Shown piece after piece: positions 16,795-23,091 of a stretch of 29,930 nt of DNA. The notes under the pieces were generated by a model. The model was not told the origin of the DNA and did not search any database. It saw nothing but the letters and a program-made list of their open reading frames with translations. The position numbers and the translations under genes are program-made. Each line of letters opens with the position of its first letter. Position 1 is the first letter of the stretch. Origin of the DNA: Candidatus Troglogloeales bacterium (GTDB lineage: Bacteria; Nitrospirota; Nitrospiria; SBBL01; SBBT01); assembly GCA_005239595.1 (NCBI GenBank), contig SBBT01000131.1, positions 1 to 29,930 on the forward strand, given 5' to 3'.

Positions 16795-18099
16795 TTAATG
16801 CGACATGACCAGTGCGACATTCGATTGAAAAGGACATTGCTGCTGCCGAATATGATCTTCATACTCCCCTTTGAAATGCCTAAGCGTTGAGATAATCGGC
16901 GCAATCTCCGCATCTCCAAAGGCGCACACGGTCATCCCTTCGATCCGCTTTGAAAGGGTTACAAGAAGATCCAAATCCTCCATCTTCCCTCGGCCCGACT
17001 CAATTCGTCGTAGTATTTTCAGGAGCCAGGAGCTTCCCTCGCGACAAGGGGTGCACTTTCCGCACGATTCATGTTCAAAAAACTCAAGGAGATTGATGGC
17101 TGCCCAAACCATGCAGGTATCTTCATCCATTACCGTCACCCCCCCCGATCCCAGCATGGAACCGGCCTGGGCGATCGATTCAAAATCCATCCGAACATCC
17201 AGATGGGCCGCCGTTAAGAAGGCCGCGGAAGCCCCTCCCGGAATAATGGCCTTTAACTGTTTGTCCTTTAGGATTCCACCGGCATGCCCATAAATCATCT
17301 CACGCAGGGTCGTTCCCAACGGGACTTCGTAGTTCCCGGGCCGTTTCACATGGCCGCTGATGGAGAAGACTCTCATGCCCGGGCTTTTGGCTGTTCCAAG
17401 CGAGGCATACCATTCCGGACCGCGATTAATAATGTAGGGAAGGTTTGCCAAGGTTTCCACATTGTTGACCACCGTCGGTTCCTGATAGAGACCATGGATG
17501 GCTGGGAAGGGGGGTTTCGTCCTCGGTTTTCCCCGTTTTCCTTCAATCGACTCAAGCAGGGCTGTCTCCTCGCCGCATATGTAGGCACCTGCCCCTCGAT
17601 GAAGTACAACCTCTAAATCGAAGCCGCTTCCGAAAATGTTTTTCCCAAAAAGGCTGGCCTGGTATGCCGCGTCGAGCGCTTTCTGGATGATCTTTGCACC
17701 CAATGTAAACTCACCACGGATATAAACATAGGCAACATGGGCGCCGATGGCATAGGAGGCAATCCCTATTCCCTCCAGCATCTGGTGCGGGTCATTCTCA
17801 ATAAGCTGGCGGTCTTTAAATGTCCCCGGCTCGCTTTCATCGGCGTTGCAACAGAGATAGCGGGGGCCCGGATGATCTTTCGGTATGAAAGACCATTTCA
17901 TGCCGGTCGGGAAACCGGCACCTCCTCTTCCGCGCAACCCCGATTTTTTTACAAGATCAATCAGTTCGGAAGGTTTCATCTCTTTTAAAACCTTTTCGAA
18001 CGCGGTGTAACCTCCGACCTTTCTATAATCGTCAAGGGTGCCGGCATATCCCGGCTGTTCCATGTTTTTAAATAAAATCCTCTCGTCGTGGGTAGACAT
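16795..18099 (-). CDS. nuoF: NADH-quinone oxidoreductase subunit F (NADH/FMN-binding)
   Basis: This 434-residue subunit oxidises NADH and passes hydride to FMN, then to its [4Fe-4S] cluster N3. The glycine-rich nucleotide loop GRGGAGFPTGMKW is at 57-69 and the CGEETALLESIEG segment at 175-187. Cluster ligands are C346, C349, C352 and C392. Its length is standard. The start codon overlaps the nuoE stop (TGATG). Confidence 0.97.
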   Translation of the reverse strand: MSTHDERILFKNMEQPGYAGTLDDYRKVGGYTAFEKVLKEMKPSELIDLVKKSGLRGRGGAGFPTGMKWSFIPKDHPGPRYLCCNADESEPGTFKDRQLIENDPHQMLEGIGIASYAIGAHVAYVYIRGEFTLGAKIIQKALDAAYQASLFGKNIFGSGFDLEVVLHRGAGAYICGEETALLESIEGKRGKPRTKPPFPAIHGLYQEPTVVNNVETLANLPYIINRGPEWYASLGTAKSPGMRVFSISGHVKRPGNYEVPLGTTLREMIYGHAGGILKDKQLKAIIPGGASAAFLTAAHLDVRMDFESIAQAGSMLGSGGVTVMDEDTCMVWAAINLLEFFEHESCGKCTPCREGSSWLLKILRRIESGRGKMEDLDLLVTLSKRIEGMTVCAFGDAEIAPIISTLRHFKGEYEDHIRQQQCPFQSNVALVMSH

Positions 18100-18641
18100 C
18101 AGACTTTCTCTTCCACCATCGGCAACCTAAAAGGCCGGGAGGCGAGGGGACTCTTTCCGTCCCTTCTTAAATCCTCCAGGATGCGGTCGACCTTCTCCGG
18201 CGTTAAGAATTCATAATAATCTTCATTGATCTGCATCATGGGACCGCTCCCGCACGAAGCGAGACATCCTACCAGTTGAAGAGAAAAGAGCCCCTCCTCC
18301 GTTGTCCCACCGATTTCAACTCCCAGACGCTGACTGATATGTTCGATGAGCTTCCCTGCCCCCACTAAGGCACAGGAGAGTGTTTTGCAAACCTGAATAT
18401 GATATTTTCCCACCGGTTTTAGGTGGTACATCGTATAGAAGGTCGCAACCTCATAAACCTGGACGGGCGTGAGATCTAACAGGACGGCCACATCCATCAT
18501 GGCCGATTCCGAAAGATACCCGACCTCTTTCTGGGCAATCCAGAGCGCCGGAAGCAGAGCAGAGCGCTTGTCGGGATATTTTACAAACTCCGCCTCAATG
18601 GCCGACTTTGCGTGATCAGATAGGATTTTTAGCTTCATCAC
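18099..18641 (-). CDS. nuoE: NADH-quinone oxidoreductase subunit E
   Basis: This 180-residue thioredoxin-like subunit binds [2Fe-2S] cluster N1a through C85, C90, C126 and C130. It works with NuoF and NuoG in NADH oxidation. The start is GTG 18641 or the adjacent ATG 18638, directly after the nuoD stop. An unusual 30 or so residues follow the last family motif, ending in a short charged tail. Confidence 0.96.
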   Translation of the reverse strand: MMKLKILSDHAKSAIEAEFVKYPDKRSALLPALWIAQKEVGYLSESAMMDVAVLLDLTPVQVYEVATFYTMYHLKPVGKYHIQVCKTLSCALVGAGKLIEHISQRLGVEIGGTTEEGLFSLQLVGCLASCGSGPMMQINEDYYEFLTPEKVDRILEDLRRDGKSPLASRPFRLPMVEEKV

Positions 18642-19901
18642 TTACCGGTCGCACTCCCCCATCACAATATCATATGTCCCAAATATCGTGACAATATCCG
18701 CAATCATATACCCGCGGGCCATATGGTCAAACGCCCCCATATGGATAAACGAAGGGGGGCGAATCCGAAAACGATACGGCTTGTTGCCTCCCTGGCTGAC
18801 GATATAAAATCCCAGCTCCCCTTTCGGCACCTCGGTACCGCAATAGACCTCGCCTTCTGGCACATCAAAGCCTCGGGTCGCAATCATGAAGTGGTGAATC
18901 AAGCTTTCCATATCCGACATGACCTTATCGCGGGGGGGATAGGTAATCATCGGCAGGTCGGCCAAATAGGGGCCGGCTGGAAGCTGATCGAGACACTGTT
19001 TGACGATGCGCGCACTTTGCCGCATTTCTTCAATGCGAATCCAGTATCGGTCATACGTATCGCCGTTCTTTCCCAACGGGACATCCCACGCGACCTTGTC
19101 ATAGACCCCGTATGGTTCTGCCTTCCGCACATCATAATTGACCCCGGAACCCCGCAGAACAGGACCGGTCAGGCCGAAGCTAACCGCATCTTTCGCAGAA
19201 ATTACTGCAACGCCTTTTGTTCGGCTAATCCAGATACGGTTGGTTTCAAGAAGGGTGTTATACTCCTCCACCTTTTTCGGGAAGGCCTCAAGGAACTGAT
19301 AGAGCCGATTGGCAATCTCCGGGGTTAGATCCCGGTCAACCCCGCCGATTCGGTAATAGCTCATGGTCAAGCGTGCCCCGCAGAGAAGCTCAAAAAGATC
19401 GAGCAACACCTCGCGCTCGCGGAACGTGTAAAAGAAAACGGTCATCGCGCCGATATCAAGGGCCTGCGTGCCGAGCCAGAAAAGGTGGCCCGAAATGCGC
19501 ATCATTTCAGCGACGATGGTTCGGATATATTCAGCCCGTTCCGGTATTTTTATTTGAAGCAGTTTTTCAACGGCCCTCACGAAGGCAAAATTGTTGGTCA
19601 TGGAGCAGATATAATCGAGCCGGTCGGTCAGGGGGATGATTTGGGTATAGGTCGCATTTTCGGAAAGCTTCTCAACGCCGCGGTGAAGATAGCCCAGATG
19701 CGGCGTGGCCTTGACAATGGTCTCTCCCTCCAAATCTAAGACCACACGCAAGACCCCATGGGTTGCAGGATGCTGCGGACCCATATTCAAGAGCATCTCT
19801 TCGACCCGCTTCTGCCCCTTCTGTGGGATCAGATCCTCATCGAGATCGAAATCGTCTTCCTCGATGGAAACGGGATTGAGCGTGTTTTCCTTATCGCCCA
19901 T
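18642..19901 (-). CDS. nuoD: NADH-quinone oxidoreductase subunit D (49-kDa type)
   Basis: This 419-residue subunit is homologous to [NiFe]-hydrogenase large subunits and forms the quinone-reduction site with NuoB. The LNMGPQHPATHGVLR loop (partly the quinone-binding histidine) and the C-terminal GxxDIVMGECDR end are present. The first 35 or so residues form an acidic extension rich in Asp and Glu before the family core begins. It is separate from nuoC (two-base gap), not fused as in E. coli. AAGGG lies eight bases before the ATG. Confidence 0.97.
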   Translation of the reverse strand: MGDKENTLNPVSIEEDDFDLDEDLIPQKGQKRVEEMLLNMGPQHPATHGVLRVVLDLEGETIVKATPHLGYLHRGVEKLSENATYTQIIPLTDRLDYICSMTNNFAFVRAVEKLLQIKIPERAEYIRTIVAEMMRISGHLFWLGTQALDIGAMTVFFYTFREREVLLDLFELLCGARLTMSYYRIGGVDRDLTPEIANRLYQFLEAFPKKVEEYNTLLETNRIWISRTKGVAVISAKDAVSFGLTGPVLRGSGVNYDVRKAEPYGVYDKVAWDVPLGKNGDTYDRYWIRIEEMRQSARIVKQCLDQLPAGPYLADLPMITYPPRDKVMSDMESLIHHFMIATRGFDVPEGEVYCGTEVPKGELGFYIVSQGGNKPYRFRIRPPSFIHMGAFDHMARGYMIADIVTIFGTYDIVMGECDR

Positions 19902-19903
19902 CG

Positions 19904-20398
19904 TTATTTCCCTTCCTGAATAAAGTCAAAACGGTCGCGCCATCCTTTTCCTTCGACCGGAAAATCTTTCCTAAGCGGGAACCCTTCATCGTAATCTTCT
20001 GTCATCAGAATCCGCCGCAGATCGGGATGATGGTTGAACCGAATCCCCATCATATCATAGACCTCTCGCTCCAGAAAATTGGCGCCCTGCCAGATACCGG
20101 TGACGGTGTCAATGGCGCAATCATCTTCCGGAACGCGCGCCTTAATTCGAATACGGTGCCTCTTGCGGATGGAATAAAAATGATAGACCACCTCAAAGCG
20201 GGGAGTTTCATTGGGGAAATCAACGGAGCAGATGTCGGTGATGTGCTCGAAGTCGAGATCGGGATCATCATGGAGGAACCGACAGATATCCACGATCCCC
20301 TCTCGCCTCGTTACAAGGGTCAACTCGCCAAGGGCCTCCGTTGCCGTCAGGAACAGGTCAGGATGCCGCGCGCAAACTTTCTCCGCGATGGGATGCAT
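19904..20398 (-). CDS. nuoC: NADH-quinone oxidoreductase subunit C (30-kDa type)
   Basis: This 164-residue peripheral-arm subunit carries no cofactor and braces NuoD and NuoB. The signature EREVYDMMGIRFNHHPDLRR (20 residues) and the RKDFPVEG end identify it. It starts at ATG 20398, 40 bases after nuoB, with AGG six bases upstream. Confidence 0.96.
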   Translation of the reverse strand: MHPIAEKVCARHPDLFLTATEALGELTLVTRREGIVDICRFLHDDPDLDFEHITDICSVDFPNETPRFEVVYHFYSIRKRHRIRIKARVPEDDCAIDTVTGIWQGANFLEREVYDMMGIRFNHHPDLRRILMTEDYDEGFPLRKDFPVEGKGWRDRFDFIQEGK

Positions 20399-20438
20399 GG
20401 TTTACCTAAAAGAGATCACGGGAAGGGCTGTTGTCCAC

Positions 20439-20918
20439 TTAGGCCGTAAATACTTTCTCGGTCATGATTTTTTCCTGAAGCCGCAAGATGCCAGCGAAAA
20501 GGGCCTCGGGGCGCGGTGGGCAACCAGGCACATAAATATCAACCGGAACAAACCGATCTACTCCCTGCACCACGCTGTAACTGTTATAAATGTTCCCCGA
20601 TGTGGCGCAAGAACCCATGGAAATGACATAGCGCGGTTCGGGCATCTGATCGTAAATCCTGCGGATGACCGGCGCCATCTTCCGACAAACCGTTCCAGCC
20701 ACAATCATAAGATCCGACTGTCTCGGAGAAGCGCGAAAAACACCAGCCCCAAACCGGTCAATGTCATATCGAGACGACACAGAGGCGATCATTTCGATGG
20801 CACAACAAGCGAGCCCAAATGTCATCGGCCACAAGGCCGATTTCCGGGCCCAGTTCACCAGAGAATCGAGCGAGGCCGTCATGATATTTGATTCAAATTG
20901 TCGATCCATCAATCCCAT
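20439..20918 (-). CDS. nuoB: NADH-quinone oxidoreductase subunit B (N2 cluster)
   Basis: This 159-residue subunit carries the terminal [4Fe-4S] cluster N2 that reduces quinone. Ligands are the tandem C38-C39 (FGLACCAIEM), C104 (MGSCATSG) and C133 (VPGCPPRPE). ATG 20918 is preferred because GAAGGGGG stands seven bases upstream and the family N-terminus begins there. ATG 20909, which overlaps the nuoA stop as TGATG, is the alternative. The frame stays open further upstream only because it overlaps nuoA. Confidence 0.96.
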   Translation of the reverse strand: MGLMDRQFESNIMTASLDSLVNWARKSALWPMTFGLACCAIEMIASVSSRYDIDRFGAGVFRASPRQSDLMIVAGTVCRKMAPVIRRIYDQMPEPRYVISMGSCATSGNIYNSYSVVQGVDRFVPVDIYVPGCPPRPEALFAGILRLQEKIMTEKVFTA

Positions 20919-21274
20919 TCTAAGGCCCCCTTCTTCCAAGCATAAAAATAGCCGACCAACAAGACCAAAAGGAAAATAGCCATGGAGGCCAACGCATAAA
21001 GACCTAACTTGCTGAATACAACGGCCCATGGGTAGAGGAAGACAACCTCAATATCAAAAATCACAAAAAGCATCGCGATCAAGTAATATCGAAGCGGGAA
21101 CATTTGTCGCGCATCCGTCAAAGGGTGAATCCCGCTTTCATAGGGGAAAAGCTTTTCTCTGTACGGTTTTCTTGGGCGGACGAGGTATCCCACCAAAATG
21201 GTAACTACGCCAAATCCGAGGGCGATCGCAATAAAAACGAGGACGGGAAGATACTGAGAAGGCAACGCGGACAC
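20909..21274 (-). CDS. nuoA: NADH-quinone oxidoreductase subunit A
   Basis: This 121-residue protein with three membrane helices is the first gene of the operon. Conserved features are PYESGIHPLTDAR and the FDIEVVFLYPWAV segment. The start is GTG 21274 or TTG 21280, both after a strong AAGGAGGG at 21285-21292. The much longer open frame to 21409 is not used because it would include the promoter at 21320-21348. It overlaps nuoB by ten bases. Confidence 0.94.
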   Translation of the reverse strand: MSALPSQYLPVLVFIAIALGFGVVTILVGYLVRPRKPYREKLFPYESGIHPLTDARQMFPLRYYLIAMLFVIFDIEVVFLYPWAVVFSKLGLYALASMAIFLLVLLVGYFYAWKKGALEWD

Positions 21275-21284
21275 TATCAAAAAA

Positions 21285-21290
21285 CCCTCC
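21285..21290 (-). promoter_or_regulatory. Shine-Dalgarno of nuoA
   Basis: GGAGGG on the minus strand lies four bases before TTG 21280 and ten before GTG 21274. It shows that translation begins here and not at 21409, but does not decide between the two codons. Confidence 0.7.
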
Positions 21291-21319
21291 TTCCTTATAA
21301 TAAGGACGAACGCGTCATC

Positions 21320-21348
21320 ATCATAAGATATAAAAATAAACATGTCAA
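21320..21348 (-). promoter_or_regulatory. Near-consensus sigma70-like promoter of the nuo operon
   Basis: TTGACA (21348-21343) is followed after 17 AT-rich bases by TATGAT (21325-21320). Only one base differs from the consensus. The predicted start is near 21313, giving a leader of about 35-40 bases before nuoA. Confidence 0.85.
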
Positions 21349-21357
21349 TGGTTGGTA

Positions 21358-21379
21358 TTGCCGGCCTGTTTTGCCGGCC
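21358..21379. repeat. Two direct repeats upstream of the nuo promoter
   Basis: TTGCCGGCC occurs at 21358-21366 and again at 21371-21379, a 13-base period, starting ten bases upstream of the -35 box. The spacing suits a bound regulator, but the sequence is also partly self-complementary and could be incidental. Confidence 0.4.
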
Positions 21380-21420
21380 TTGTCCCAGCCGAATGGAAAT
21401 GCCGTCCATTAGCAGTTGAA

Positions 21421-21914
21421 TAGGGTCAGATACCTCTGAGACCGTCGTACGACATTTCGGAAGAAGATTGACGAGACGATTGATGAATTACAGAGGGACC
21501 TTAATAGGTGGCTGGTTATGCACATGGAAGTTCACCAGACGCCAGAGACCTCTCACATACTGTCCGATGGAGCCTTGACCTATACAGCGCATACATTTTT
21601 TTGCTTAATTGTTTGTTATTTTTCCTTTCCTCTTTTAGAACAGAGGCAGACAGATGCCGAGATGCAGCATCGTCAGGAAGAGCAGCGTAAGGAGGCCCAG
21701 GATCGGGCCATGCCGCTTCCCGATGTCTTTCCCACAGACTCTCCCAAGAACAAGATCGAAAAGCCCGATGGGGATTTTCATTTCCCCGAAGAGACCCCCT
21801 GTTTTGTCATCCGCGAAGTGGAGCCGCCAGTGGCCAAAGCGCCGGGCCAAAGAGAAAGACCCTACCGCAACAGACCGCTGGCTCAAGGAACGCTGGCCGA
21901 AGGTAAAAAAAACG
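21421..21914. other. Gene-free junction region
   Basis: I see no credible gene here. Open frames exist on both strands (for example a 247-codon frame on plus from 21518), but they run antisense to the transposase remnant, lack a Shine-Dalgarno and match no family I recognise. A perfect palindrome GTCGTACGAC lies at 21444-21453. The region could be debris of a lost mobile element. Confidence 0.5.
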
Positions 21915-22119
21915 CCAAAGGACAGATTGGGCATGGGTTTTCAAGAGCCTGTGATAGTGATTATCCATTAACAGTAGGCGTGACACAACCCAGAAAACCG
22001 ATTCACGGCGTGACCCAGAATGGAAAGGAACTTCTCCCGATCGGAATGATTACGATAAATGCGTTGACGGGCATTGCCGCAAATGGTGATAGGGTAAACT
22101 GTCCAGAAAACGTAATTCG
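21915..22119 (-). pseudogene. Decayed REP-associated (IS200/Y1-like) transposase remnant
   Basis: On the minus strand, the frame around 21968-22090 encodes CGNARQRIYRNHSDREKF and GHAVNRFSGLCHAYC. This matches the N-terminal half of REP-associated tyrosine transposases (typically GNARQxIYxDxxDRExF and CHAYCLMDNHYH). One base is missing after CHAYC. Restoring it would give LMDNHYH, which carries the HUH-type metal-binding histidines. A further shift separates this from an ETPMPNLS-like stretch near 21920, and another lies near 22095. The catalytic C-terminal half, including the tyrosine region, is absent. It is a broken relic, unable to make a working enzyme. Confidence 0.75.
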
Positions 22120-22193
22120 CAACGGTCTTGACATCATCGCAACCGATCACAATAACGGTATGATTGCAGAACCTGCCCCCCTTTGCCTAAAGC

Positions 22194-22225
22194 ATTCCCC
22201 TTTGTCTCCCTTTCCTAGGGGGAAT
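22194..22225. repeat. REP-like hairpin beside the transposase relic
   Basis: ATTCCCC (22194-22200) and GGGGAAT (22219-22225) form seven perfect pairs around an 18-base pyrimidine-rich loop containing CTCCC. Short C/G-rich hairpins of this type are typical REP elements mobilised by this transposase class. Copies elsewhere in the genome would be needed to confirm it. Confidence 0.5.
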
Positions 22226-22269
22226 CCAGAAAGAGAGGCCGAATTTAAAAACAGGTGGTAGACAAGGTC

Positions 22270-22298
22270 TTGACATTTCTCGAAAAAGATGTTAAAGT
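22270..22298 (+). promoter_or_regulatory. Promoter of the HTH/membrane/AAA+ cassette
   Basis: TTGACA (22270-22275), 17 bases, then TAAAGT (22293-22298). The predicted start near 22305 leaves about 12 bases before the ATG at 22318, with no Shine-Dalgarno. Confidence 0.65.
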
Positions 22299-22306
22299 AA
22301 TTTAAC
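22291..22306. promoter_or_regulatory. Inverted repeat over the -10 box, candidate operator
   Basis: GTTAAA (22291-22296) and TTTAAC (22301-22306) are perfect inverted arms with a four-base spacer. They cover the -10 element and the predicted start. The position would block RNA polymerase if bound. The DNA-binding protein encoded just downstream is the obvious candidate ligand (inference). Confidence 0.45.
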
Positions 22307-22317
22307 AATTAATAAAA

Positions 22318-22827
22318 ATGCCTAATGACGACCACCTATACGATCCACAAACCGGCAGCCGCCTTCTAACAATAAAGGAATCGGCGGTATACCTGGGCTA
22401 TCATCTATTTTCCGTTTATCGTTTGGTGGCACAGGGGGTTCTCACACCCTACAAAAAAGCCGGCAGGACACTACTCTTTCTAAGGGAAGAGATAGATCGA
22501 TTTAAGGTCAGTAACGCATGGGCTGCACAAAAGGCATCGATTGAGAAACTACCGACTGCACCGGAGAAGCCTGTATCCGGGTTAACGGCAGAGGTAACAG
22601 TCAAGGCCACTTTAATGCCCGCTATGGCAATCTATTCTCGGACGATTGAGAACTTTACTTGGGATCAAATCCCTCTTATCCGTGCAGACATAGATGACGA
22701 GCTTGGCAATAAACCATTTAACATAGAAATAAAGAGCCCTGATGGATCACGTTGGAGCGTCTCATATGACCCTCCGACCTGGCTGGAAAAGGGACTGAAA
22801 AAGATCAAAAAGAGATTAGAAAGGTAG
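22318..22827 (+). CDS. HTH_17 (excisionase/MerR-like) DNA-binding protein, 169 aa
   Basis: Residues 16-62 form a helix-turn-helix of the excisionase/HTH_17 type: LLTIKESAVYLGY, then SVYRLVAQGVLTPYKKAGR, then LFLREEIDRF. After a linker, residues 95-169 form a mixed segment (NIEIKSPDGSRWSVSYDPP) ending in a basic helix. I do not recognise this part. It is the first gene of a three-gene operon; the next gene begins nine bases after its stop. The start ATG 22318 lacks a Shine-Dalgarno and the leader would be about 12 bases. Likely roles are autoregulator of the cassette or DNA-targeting component. An excisionase proper is less likely because of the extra C-terminal domain and the lack of an integrase nearby. 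Confidence 0.85.
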   Translation: MPNDDHLYDPQTGSRLLTIKESAVYLGYHLFSVYRLVAQGVLTPYKKAGRTLLFLREEIDRFKVSNAWAAQKASIEKLPTAPEKPVSGLTAEVTVKATLMPAMAIYSRTIENFTWDQIPLIRADIDDELGNKPFNIEIKSPDGSRWSVSYDPPTWLEKGLKKIKKRLER

Positions 22828-22836
22828 GGTGAGTTT

Positions 22837-23091
22837 ATGCGTCGGTTTTGGCGTTGGATGGTTAGTATTGTTTTTATTGTCACTGTCGTATCTCTTATAG
22901 AGATTACCTTCTTTTTAGTCTTTAAAAAGCCTCTTTCTGAACCGTGGAAAACGATACTACAGTGTATTGGGATTAGTTTAGGTATGCTACTCGCGTTTAG
23001 TTACGATTACTTCAAGATTCGCCGGTTCTTGAAGAAGAAAACAGCTAAAAACTCTGATGTACGCTCTCAAGAAGAAGGAGGTAATCCATGA
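22837..23091 (+). CDS. 84-aa two-helix membrane protein of the AAA+ cassette
   Basis: The protein has a basic N-terminus (MRRFWRW), hydrophobic helices at about 8-29 and 38-57, and a cytoplasmic-looking basic tail (KIRRFLKKK) ending in charged residues. No family is recognised. The stop overlaps the ATG of the AAA+ gene by four bases (ATGA), so translation is probably coupled. A role as membrane anchor or effector for the ATPase is possible but speculative. Base composition looks more AT-rich than in the nuo genes. Confidence 0.75.
   Translation: MRRFWRWMVSIVFIVTVVSLIEITFFLVFKKPLSEPWKTILQCIGISLGMLLAFSYDYFKIRRFLKKKTAKNSDVRSQEEGGNP

Noticed and set aside
21275..21409. Longer nuoA reading frame starting at 21409
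   Set aside because: The frame would include the near-consensus promoter at 21320-21348 and the strong Shine-Dalgarno at 21285-21290. The NuoA family starts near 21274.
21635..21934. A 99-codon open frame on minus beginning MPNLS
   Set aside because: Its first residues look like a continuation of the transposase relic, but the rest matches nothing and no start signal is present.
21518..22261. A 247-codon open frame on plus in the junction region
   Set aside because: It runs antisense to the transposase relic, shows no recognisable domain, lacks a Shine-Dalgarno and has low-complexity charged stretches.
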